From the NCBI RefSeq assembly GCF_008704655.1, contig NZ_CP023688.1, positions 62,001 through 126,000 of the forward strand: DNA of 64,000 bases, written 5' to 3'. The position numbers and the translations under genes are program-made. The notes beneath the pieces are model-generated. The model saw only the letters and a program-made list of their open reading frames with translations, made no database searches and was not told the origin of the DNA. Positions 44,532-52,145 of the stretch are shown here, piece after piece (within the stretch, counting starts at the first letter, position 1; the number at the start of each line of letters is the position of its first letter). Source of the DNA: Streptomyces rimosus. Its GTDB lineage: Bacteria; Actinomycetota; Actinomycetes; Streptomycetales; Streptomycetaceae.

Positions 44532-45883
44532 GTGACGCTCCTTTGCGCGTGGGGGATGGGGCACGACGGCTCGACGTACGCGGCCGCGCCGTCGGCCGGA
44601 GGGTGCGGGGGCCGTTCCGCGGGCCGGTGCGGCCAGGTGACCGGCAGACTGCGCAGGCCGCGTACGACGACGCCTTCGCTGTACGTACGGGGCGCGTCGC
44701 GCGGTCTGGGCGGGCAGGCGGCCAGAACAGCCAGCGCGCTGTGGGCGGTCAGCCGGGCCAGGGCCGCCCCCAGACAGAAATGCGCGCCCGCTCCGAACGC
44801 CAAATGCCTTGCTGTCGAACGGCCTTGAGCTGCCGGGGCGAGATAGCGCCGGGGCCGGAAGGTGTGCGGGCTGTCGAAGATGTCCGGGTCCCGGTTGGCC
44901 GCCGGCAGCAGGGGCAGCACGATCGTGCCGCGGGCCACCGGCAGCCCGTCCAGGGCCGCGTCACGCACCGCGGCGCGCGGAGCGATCTGCACGGGAGAGT
45001 GCAGACGCAGCACCTCCTCCACGACCGCGCCCACCGTCTGCGGGTCCCGGGCCAGCGCCCACCCCTGCCCGGACGGTGCGCCGCCCAGTTCCGCCACCGC
45101 GTGCGACAGCAGGCTGACCGTGGTGTCGTATCCGGCGCTCAGCAGCAGGCTGCACGTGGTGACCAGCTCGCGGATGTCGGCCGGGCTGCCGTCCGGCCGG
45201 TGCGACAAGGCGTCCAGCAGGCCGTCCCGGGGCGCCCGGTGCCGCGTCCCGGCCTGGCGGCGCGCCTGCGCCCGGCGGCGGAAGAACCGTACGAAGCGGA
45301 ACCGCGCCTGGGCGACGGCCCGTTCGTCCATGGCGCGGGCCGGCTGGTCCAGTCCGCGGACGACCAGCCGGGCGTCACGGTGGAAGGCGGGGCGATCCTC
45401 GGGCGGCACGCCCAGTACGTCGCTGATGACCGACATCGCCAGCGGCTCGGCGAAATCCGCCACGAAATCCCCCGGGCGGCCCGCGTGCTCCCGTACGAGA
45501 GCAGTGCTGTAATACCCGACGTTCTCGGCCAAGGCCCGTACTCGCCGTGCGGTGAAATGCCGCGCGACCTGGCCGCGCAGCCGGGTGTGCCCCGGTGCGT
45601 CCAGTTGGAGAAAAGACCGGGCCGGCAGCCCCAGCAGGGTGGTCTCGTACAGTTCGCGGGCACCGTGGCCGAACCGTGTATCACGCAGCACCTCGGCGCA
45701 CGCCGTGTAACCGAGAACGGCCAGGGCGCCTCCGGGCAGCCGGTGCACGGATTTCTCGCGTATCCCGGGCGTCAGACATCTGTGAGGATCGGTCAGAAAG
45801 GCGGGGTCGTCGACGTCCGCGCCGAGAAACCGTGCCAGTTCCCCCACCGCCAGGCGGATCGGCTCATCGGCGTGTGCAGCCAC
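44528..45883 (-). CDS. Cytochrome P450 (canonical)
   Basis: The P450 of about 451 residues has a normal I-helix, LSAGYDTTVSLL (about residue 250), the ExxR motif EEVLRLH and the haem loop FGAGAHFCLGAALARL (Cys about 369). GTG 45883 is chosen because AAGGAGG lies 5 bases before it; upstream in-frame sequence is antisense to the thioesterase. It is the first gene of the operon containing ACP, ketosynthase, amidotransferase and MMPL exporter. It has a C-terminal extension of about 35 Pro-rich residues. It probably oxidises an ACP-bound or released acyl chain. Confidence 0.88.
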   Translation of the reverse strand: MAAHADEPIRLAVGELARFLGADVDDPAFLTDPHRCLTPGIREKSVHRLPGGALAVLGYTACAEVLRDTRFGHGARELYETTLLGLPARSFLQLDAPGHTRLRGQVARHFTARRVRALAENVGYYSTALVREHAGRPGDFVADFAEPLAMSVISDVLGVPPEDRPAFHRDARLVVRGLDQPARAMDERAVAQARFRFVRFFRRRAQARRQAGTRHRAPRDGLLDALSHRPDGSPADIRELVTTCSLLLSAGYDTTVSLLSHAVAELGGAPSGQGWALARDPQTVGAVVEEVLRLHSPVQIAPRAAVRDAALDGLPVARGTIVLPLLPAANRDPDIFDSPHTFRPRRYLAPAAQGRSTARHLAFGAGAHFCLGAALARLTAHSALAVLAACPPRPRDAPRTYSEGVVVRGLRSLPVTWPHRPAERPPHPPADGAAAYVEPSCPIPHAQRSVT

Positions 45884-45979
45884 AAATCCTCCTTGGTCGC
45901 GCTCCGCGGGGATGGTCTTCCCGCACCGCGGGTAGCTTCCGGCAGCCGGCACCGGGCCGGCGGGAAAAGGAAAACGCCC
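45884..45979. promoter_or_regulatory. Divergent promoter region of P450 operon and thioesterase
   Basis: Only 96 bases separate the GTG of the P450 and the ATG of the thioesterase, including both ribosome sites (AAGGAGG leftward, AAAAGG rightward). The two transcripts must start here and are probably co-regulated. No clear operator palindrome was seen. Confidence 0.5.
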
Positions 45980-46426
45980 ATGAACGCGTTCCTGCACGGC
46001 GTGACCGTCCGCTGGTCCGACATGAACGCCCACGCAATCGTCGGCGACGCGGCCATCGCCTCCTACATCGAAGAAGCACGCGGTGCGCTGGTCATGAAAC
46101 TCGCGCACCATGCCATTCCGAGTTCAGGCTCGACGCCCCGACTGGCCTACCTCACTCTGCGCCAGCACATCGACTATCACCGGCCTCTTCACTGGCAGGC
46201 CGAACCGCTGATCATCTCCCTTCGCGTGCTGCGGATCAGACCGTCCGCCGTGGAACTGCACGCCCTCGTCGGCTGCGCGGACACACCGTTCGCCGAAGCA
46301 CACGTGCTGTCCGCTTGCTGGAACACCACGCGCCGCAGGCCCCATCTGATCGATTCCGCGCAGCGGGCCGTGCTGACGGATTACCTGACGCACCCGAACT
46401 CTTCAGGCGGGAAAACCGCCGACTGA
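45980..46426 (+). CDS. Hot-dog-fold acyl thioesterase (4HBT/FadM-like)
   Basis: The 148-residue product opens VTVRWSDMNAHAIVGDAAIASYIEEAR (read in parts). Asp at about residue 14 and the following helix are typical of 4-hydroxybenzoyl-CoA-type thioesterases. Related enzymes release acyl groups from CoA or ACP. ATG 45980 follows AAAAGG by 9 bases. It diverges from the P450-ACP-KS operon by 96 bases, which suggests it releases the acyl product made there. Confidence 0.8.
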   Translation: MNAFLHGVTVRWSDMNAHAIVGDAAIASYIEEARGALVMKLAHHAIPSSGSTPRLAYLTLRQHIDYHRPLHWQAEPLIISLRVLRIRPSAVELHALVGCADTPFAEAHVLSACWNTTRRRPHLIDSAQRAVLTDYLTHPNSSGGKTAD

Positions 46427-46737
46427 GCCGGGAGCGTCAGCCGGAACGTCGGTGCGAGCAAGGAATGAGCCGTGGCTCGATCGCTGTTTCCGGTCTCGGG
46501 GCGGAACGCCCCTACCATGAGGAAGCATTTCCACTTTGCACGTCACCATGACATCCCCGGAAACACACACCCCAACGAGCCACCCGTAGAACAGGGAGCC
46601 GAAGGGGCTTTAGAAGTCGGGCGCCGCCGCGGCGATCCGCTCATGCGACCCGTTTTTGAGCACAGTGACCCATTCTTGATCACAAACTGAGTGCGCGTAC
46701 TCATGCGCGCCCCACGGCCACCCGGCAGGGTGCCGAC
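46427..46737. other. 311-base intergenic region
   Basis: No gene is supported. Around 46660-46695 lies an AT-richer patch with two similar stretches, TTTTTGAGCACAGTGA and TTCTTGATCACAAACT, which may be promoter or operator sequence for the membrane protein gene at 46738. Confidence 0.35.
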
Positions 46738-47172
46738 ATGACGTACGCACCGCCCCCCACCCCTCCGCCCCGGCCCGGACGACTGCCCTGGTCGCGCAGG
46801 ACGCCGCTGGGCCGGGACATCGCCCTCGGCATCGTGCTGTTCCTCGTGGAGGCCGCCGTATTCCTGTGGGTCGGCTTCGGGTACGGCATGGAGGTGTGGG
46901 CCGCGCAGGGCAGGCGGGCGCGCATCGAAGCGGCCCAGCTCGCGCAGCTCGCCTGGACGCAGCACTTCCTCATCGCCTTGATCGTGATCGCCGGGCTCGC
47001 GCTGCTGTCCCGCGCCCCGTGGACGGTGGTGTCGCAGGTGCTTGCCGCCGGAGTGGTGGCCGCGCTGCTCCTGCTCGCCCAGCACGAGTACGACCGCGCC
47101 CACCCGGGCCCCGCGCCCAAGCCCGACCCCGCTTACACACCCTGCTACAGCGGCAGCGGGAGGTGCCACTGA
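46738..47172 (+). CDS. Small membrane protein, three predicted helices
   Basis: This 144-residue protein has a Pro-rich cytoplasmic start, then hydrophobic segments at about residues 28-52 (IALGIVLFLVEAAVFLWVGF), 78-95 (FLIALIVIAGLALL) and 100-117 (VSQVLAAGVVAALLLLA). A short tail contains two Cys. It has no motif that names a function. Start ATG 46738 lies at the end of CCGACATG without a strong ribosome site. It is upstream of the large ATPase regulator by about 180 bases. Confidence 0.65.
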   Translation: MTYAPPPTPPPRPGRLPWSRRTPLGRDIALGIVLFLVEAAVFLWVGFGYGMEVWAAQGRRARIEAAQLAQLAWTQHFLIALIVIAGLALLSRAPWTVVSQVLAAGVVAALLLLAQHEYDRAHPGPAPKPDPAYTPCYSGSGRCH

Positions 47173-47349
47173 GGAGCCGGGCGCGGTCCCGTTGCACTCG
47201 GGAAGGTGACATCGGTACGTAACGCCACGGCGCCTCCCGTCCCGGGGCTATCAAGGCGGCGAGGGCGCACCCGGCCGCGGACCGCCGTACCGCTGACGCG
47301 GCGTGCGGCCGGGCGTGGAGGTACCGCGAGCCCACTCCCGGGAGGACGA

Positions 47350-50300
47350 ATGGACACCGCGCTGATCGGGCGGGAGCACAGCGTACGGATGCTGCGGTCC
47401 CGCCTGGAGCGGGCGCGCGCCAGTCACGGCGGGCTGGTGCTGGTCACGGGCGAGGCGGGCATCGGCAAGACGTCGCTGGTACGCAGCGCGGTGGACGAGG
47501 AGCGGGAGCGCGGCGGCATGCTGGTGGTGCGCGGAACCTGCTGGGACTCCGACAGCACGCCCGGTTTCTGGCCGTGGACGCAGGCCGTACGGAGCTTGCG
47601 GCGCGGTGCGTCCGCCGGGGAGTGGGAGGAGGCGGCGACGGCCGCCGGAGGAGCGCTCTCCGTCCTGCTGGGTGACGGCACGGGCACCGGGGAAGCGCTG
47701 CGCTTCGAGCTGTTCGACGCGGTGACGACCCTGCTGACCGTCCTGTCGCAGCGCCGCCCGGTGACCGTGGTGCTGGAGGACCTGCACTGGGCGGACGCCG
47801 CTTCGTTGAGCCTGCTTGAGTTCACGGCGCAGCACACCTGGTTCGAGCGGCTGCTGGTGATCGGGACGTACCGCGACGTGGAGGTGCAGCGGCCCGACCA
47901 TCCGCTGCGGCCGTTGCTGCCGCGACTGGCGGCGAAGGCCACCACGCTCGCACTGACCGGCCTGACCCCGCCTCAGGTCGCCGAGCTGGTCGCGCGTACG
48001 GTCGGGGCCCGCCCGGACGCGGCCATGACCGCGGGGATGTTCGCACGCACCGGCGGCAATCCGTACTTCGTGGAGGAGACGGCCCGCCTGTGGTCCGCCG
48101 GCCAGCCCGTGGCCGCCGTCGCGCCCGGCGTACGCGCCGTGGTGCACCGGCGGCTGGCGCTGCTCGGCCAACCGGCCGTACGGCTGCTCGGCGCCGCGGC
48201 CGTGCTGGGCCGCCGGTTCGAGCGGCGGACGCTGGCCCGTACGGCCGGAACGCCGGAAGCCGTCACCACCGGCCTCCTGGGGGAGGCGGTCGCGGCCGGG
48301 CTGCTGGAGTCGTCGGCGGACGCGTACGTCTTCACCCACGACCTGGTGCGGGAGACCCTGTACGACGGGCTGGCGGAGGACCGGCTCCGCCACCTGCACG
48401 CCGCCGCCGTACGCGCCCTGCGGGACACCGCCGGCGCCGGGGACCGGGCGCGGCCGACCGACCTGGCCCGGCACGCGTACTTCGCCGGCCCGGACCTCGA
48501 CGCCGACGAGGCGGTGGACATCCTGGTGGCCGCCGCCCGGCACGCGGTGAGCAGGCTGGCCAGTGAGGAGGCCGTGGCGCACTACCGGCGCGCGCTGGAA
48601 CGGCTCGGGACCGGCGATCCACGCCGCCACGTGCTGCTCGCCCTCGACCTCGGCGCCGAACTCCAGCTCCTCGGCGAACACGAACGCTCCTGGCTGGTGT
48701 ACGAGGACGCCGCCGCGCTGGCGTCCGGTACGGGCGACGCCGGACTCGTGGGCCGGGTGGCGCTCACGCTGCACCATGCGGACGGCCGGGGCGACGGAAC
48801 GGGGCTCAAGACCCGGGCGCTGCGCGAGGCACACCGCGCGCTGGTTCCCGGGCCTCGCCCCGCGGCCGACGAGTCCGGCGCGGGCCCGGTCGACGCACCT
48901 GACGCGGGCCCGGTCGACGAGGTGGCCCGTCGCGTCGTGGCGGCCGCCCGTGCCGCCGGGGACGACGACGCCCTGCACCTGGGGCTGTGGGCCCGCCTGC
49001 ACGCGGTGTGGGCACCCGGCACGGCCGCACAGCGGGTCCACGTGGCCGGGGAGCTGATGGAAGTGTCCCGCCGCCGGGCCGATGTGTGGATGGAGCATCT
49101 GGCGGCGTCGATGCGGTGGGTCGCCCTGCTGGAGCAGGACGACCCCAGATTTCTGCGGCAGTTCTCCGACATGGTGGCCGGAGCGGACGCCTGCGGACTG
49201 CCCCGTACCAGCATGATCTCGGTCATCGACCGCAGCGTCGTGTACGCGTTCATGGGCCGCTTCCCCGAGGCCGACGACCTGCTCGCGCAGACACTGGCTC
49301 TCAGCGGCACCCATGCCAACTACTACCAGTACTTCATCGGCCACCACCGCTGGGCACTGGCCCTCCTCCAGGGCCGCTTCCCGGAAGCGGAGCAGGCCCA
49401 CCACGCGATGCGGGAACAGGACCACCTGTACACCCAAGTGCTGGCGGGCATCACCGAGTTGGAACAGGACGCCACCCCGCACGGTCCGGCGCTATGGTCC
49501 GAGGGCGGCTCGTCCGACGACAGCGTGCTGGAACGCGGCATCGCTCCCCTGCGGGTCCGGCTCCAGTCGCAGAGCGCGGCGGCGTCCCGGGACCCGGTGA
49601 GCTGCGAGCAGGCGCACGCGGTACTGGAACCGTACCGGGGGCAATGGCTGGTCTCCTTGTTCGGCTGGGACATCGGCGGCCCGGCAGCCCTGTGGTCGGG
49701 CGTGCTGCACGCCGCCGAGGAGCGGTGGGAAGCAGCGGTACGGGACCTCACCACCGCCGAACGGTCCGCCGACCGGCTGCACGCCCGCCCCTGGTCGGTA
49801 CGCGCCCGTACGGAACTGGCCCGCGCCTTGCTCGCCCGCGCGGGCCCCGACGACACGAACCGAGCCACCACGCTCCTGCGCGACACGGAAGCGGAGGCCC
49901 GCGAACTGGGCATGACGCACATCGTCGAACGCGCCCGGCGCCTCCTGCCCTCCCCCACCCCGCGCCCCCAAGTCAGCCAGGCGGAGAGGGAGTTCGTACG
50001 TAACGGTGCTGTGTGGCGCTTGCGTTACGCGGGCCGCACCGTCCATGTACCCGACGCCAAGGGACTCGCCGACCTGCACACGCTGCTCGGCCGTCCCGGC
50101 CAGGAGGTCCCGGCCGTACGCCTGCTGTACCCGGACAGCGCGCACCTGGCAGCGGCGGCGGGCGCCCTCGGAAGTGACATGGTCCTGGACGAGGAGGCGA
50201 AGACCCGCTACAGGCAGCGCCTGGAATTGCTCGACGAGGAGATCGACAGGGCAGCCGTACGCGGCGACGGCCACACGGCCACGGAGTACGGCCGCGAACG

Positions 50301-50529
50301 GGAAGCCCTGCTCGCCGAACTCCACAAGGCCGCCGGACTGGCCGGTCGCTCCCGCCGCCTGGGCGACGAGACCGACCGCGCCCGCAAGAACGTCACGGCC
50401 CGCATCCGGGACACCCTGCGCCGCCTGCGAGACCATCACCCCGAACTCGCCTCCCACCTCCAGGCAGCCGTGTCGACCGGCGCGATGTGCCGCTACGCGC
50501 CGGACCGCGAGGTGCGGTGGCGCTTGTGA
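47350..50529 (+). CDS. Large AAA-ATPase/TPR regulator-like protein without LuxR domain
   Basis: This 1059-residue protein has an N-terminal AAA_16/STAND-type ATPase with Walker A GEAGIGKTSLV (about residues 33-43) and Walker B VTVVLEDLHWAD (about 139-150). A long TPR-like helical region spans about 380-860. Such proteins are usually LAL-type LuxR or SARP-related regulators. The C-terminus here has a different domain: an EFVRNGAVWRLRYAGRTVHV strand region and a basic helical end (KNVTARIRDTLRRLRDHHPEL), which may bind DNA. ATG 47350 follows GGAGG. It is the only large regulator near the biosynthetic locus and a candidate controller. Confidence 0.78.
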   Translation: MDTALIGREHSVRMLRSRLERARASHGGLVLVTGEAGIGKTSLVRSAVDEERERGGMLVVRGTCWDSDSTPGFWPWTQAVRSLRRGASAGEWEEAATAAGGALSVLLGDGTGTGEALRFELFDAVTTLLTVLSQRRPVTVVLEDLHWADAASLSLLEFTAQHTWFERLLVIGTYRDVEVQRPDHPLRPLLPRLAAKATTLALTGLTPPQVAELVARTVGARPDAAMTAGMFARTGGNPYFVEETARLWSAGQPVAAVAPGVRAVVHRRLALLGQPAVRLLGAAAVLGRRFERRTLARTAGTPEAVTTGLLGEAVAAGLLESSADAYVFTHDLVRETLYDGLAEDRLRHLHAAAVRALRDTAGAGDRARPTDLARHAYFAGPDLDADEAVDILVAAARHAVSRLASEEAVAHYRRALERLGTGDPRRHVLLALDLGAELQLLGEHERSWLVYEDAAALASGTGDAGLVGRVALTLHHADGRGDGTGLKTRALREAHRALVPGPRPAADESGAGPVDAPDAGPVDEVARRVVAAARAAGDDDALHLGLWARLHAVWAPGTAAQRVHVAGELMEVSRRRADVWMEHLAASMRWVALLEQDDPRFLRQFSDMVAGADACGLPRTSMISVIDRSVVYAFMGRFPEADDLLAQTLALSGTHANYYQYFIGHHRWALALLQGRFPEAEQAHHAMREQDHLYTQVLAGITELEQDATPHGPALWSEGGSSDDSVLERGIAPLRVRLQSQSAAASRDPVSCEQAHAVLEPYRGQWLVSLFGWDIGGPAALWSGVLHAAEERWEAAVRDLTTAERSADRLHARPWSVRARTELARALLARAGPDDTNRATTLLRDTEAEARELGMTHIVERARRLLPSPTPRPQVSQAEREFVRNGAVWRLRYAGRTVHVPDAKGLADLHTLLGRPGQEVPAVRLLYPDSAHLAAAAGALGSDMVLDEEAKTRYRQRLELLDEEIDRAAVRGDGHTATEYGREREALLAELHKAAGLAGRSRRLGDETDRARKNVTARIRDTLRRLRDHHPELASHLQAAVSTGAMCRYAPDREVRWRL

Positions 50530-50616
50530 CCCTCGCTCCCCCGCCCCCGTGCGCTCCGGACGGTCGCCCCACACCCCCGTTCCACGCGGGGCGGCCGCCC
50601 GGAGGTCTGCCGGCGT

Positions 50617-52131
50617 CTATGCCGACGCCGGGGAGGAGGCAGCCGGGGAGGCGATCTCGGCCTCGGGCGGGTCGTCGGCCAGATTGCCTTCCATGTCGGC
50701 CCAGGTGTCGTTCCAGGCGTACCCCTGCTCGGGACCGCGCTGCCACGTATGCGTGACACGGCCGTCCGGGCCGCGGCCGAAGGCGGAGAGCGTGCCATGC
50801 GGGTTGAGGACCACGGCCGGGTCGTTGGTGAGACGCCCGTGGAGAGGCGTCCAGGCGGACCAGGGCCCGCCGGTGCCGGTCTGCCAACGATGGTGCAGAG
50901 CATCGTCCGTACCGCGCGCGAACAACACCATCCCGCCATCGCGACCGACAAGAACGGTGGGCCGCCCCCGGACCGCACCCTCCATATCGGCCCAGGTGTC
51001 ATTCCACGCGTACCCCTGCTCCGGCCCCCGTTGCCACGTATGCGTGACACGCCCGTCCGGATCGCGGGCGAACACCGACAACGCACCGTTCGGGCTCAGC
51101 ACCACCGCCGGATCACTGACCAGACGACCGTTCAACGGAGTCCAGGCGGACCACGGCCCACCCGTGCCGGTCTGCCAACGATGGTGCAGGGCATCGTCCG
51201 CGCCGCGCGCGAACAGCACCATGCCACCGTCACGACCCACCAGAACCGTGGGCCGCCCCCGGACCGCACCCTCCATATCGGCCCACGTCTCATTCCACGC
51301 GTACCCCTGCTCCGGCCCGCGCTGCCACGTATGCGTAACCCGCCCCTCCGGATCACGGGCAAACACCGACAACGCACCGTTCGGACTCAGCACCACCGCC
51401 GGATCACCAGCCAGACGCCCGCCCAGCGGCACCCACTCGGGCGCCCACTCCCCCGCCTCCGACTGCCACGTGTGCCACAACACGCCGTCATCACCACGGA
51501 CGAAAACGACCAACTTGCCGTACCGGCCGACCAAAGCCCACGGCCGCCCCACCGCACGCCCCGCGGGACGCCCCAGCGCAGTCCACGCCGACCACGCCCC
51601 ACCAGGAGCGTTCTGCCAGCGATGGGTGATCCCTCCGGAACCGTCGACCCCGAAGATCACCATCCCGGAACCGGTGTCCACCACCGACGGCACCCCCACA
51701 CTCACCCGGGCCGCGGCCTGCGGGACGTGGCCCACCGCTTTCCGTGCCTCTTCGAGCAGCGCCTGGGCCTTGGCCTCGGCCTGGTCGTAGCGGTCGGGAA
51801 ACGCGGAGCGTTGTACGCGCTGCGCCGTCTGGCCGGCGGTCAGTTGCGGGTTCTGCTGCTGGACGCGGACGGCCCTCGTGAAGAACTGGGTGGCCGCGTA
51901 GGGCACCTGCATGATCTGTTGCGGGGTGCCCCAGCCCTGGCTGGGGCGTTGCTGGAAGACCCCGAGCGAGTCGCGGTCGCCGCACGGGAGGTTGTTCATG
52001 TGTGACTCGACCCAGCCGGCCTCGAAGCCGGCGAGCATCACTTTGCCGGAGACACCGAGGTCACGTCCGACGAGGTAGACGGCCTTGGTGACTTCCAGGT
52101 CACGGTCCGGTGGAACGATGCAGGCGGCCAT
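50617..52131 (-). CDS. Lysozyme-like domain fused to seven-repeat PLL-type propeller
   Basis: The 504-residue protein has an N-terminal helical domain (about residues 1-135). FEAGWVESHMNNL and DRDSLGVFQQRPSQGWGTP resemble soluble lytic transglycosylase/lysozyme-like domains (possible catalytic Glu in WVES). After a linker come seven repeats of about 47 residues with alternating signatures: GRPTVLVGRDGGMVLFARG then WTPL, and DPAVVLSPNGALSVFARD then ADMEG. Seven repeats fit a seven-bladed propeller of the PLL lectin type. No signal peptide or membrane segment is seen. It starts 14 bases after the similar gene upstream and is probably coupled to it. Confidence 0.75.
   Translation of the reverse strand: MAACIVPPDRDLEVTKAVYLVGRDLGVSGKVMLAGFEAGWVESHMNNLPCGDRDSLGVFQQRPSQGWGTPQQIMQVPYAATQFFTRAVRVQQQNPQLTAGQTAQRVQRSAFPDRYDQAEAKAQALLEEARKAVGHVPQAAARVSVGVPSVVDTGSGMVIFGVDGSGGITHRWQNAPGGAWSAWTALGRPAGRAVGRPWALVGRYGKLVVFVRGDDGVLWHTWQSEAGEWAPEWVPLGGRLAGDPAVVLSPNGALSVFARDPEGRVTHTWQRGPEQGYAWNETWADMEGAVRGRPTVLVGRDGGMVLFARGADDALHHRWQTGTGGPWSAWTPLNGRLVSDPAVVLSPNGALSVFARDPDGRVTHTWQRGPEQGYAWNDTWADMEGAVRGRPTVLVGRDGGMVLFARGTDDALHHRWQTGTGGPWSAWTPLHGRLTNDPAVVLNPHGTLSAFGRGPDGRVTHTWQRGPEQGYAWNDTWADMEGNLADDPPEAEIASPAASSPASA
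51269..51603. repeat. Copy 1 of a 335-bp near-identical repeat between propeller genes
   Basis: By eye this segment appears identical to 52807-53141 (offset 1538 bases). It covers the second and third propeller blades. Flanking sequence differs at scattered positions, which suggests recent gene conversion between the tandem genes. Confidence 0.7.
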
Positions 52132-52145
52132 GGCGGATCTCCTGT

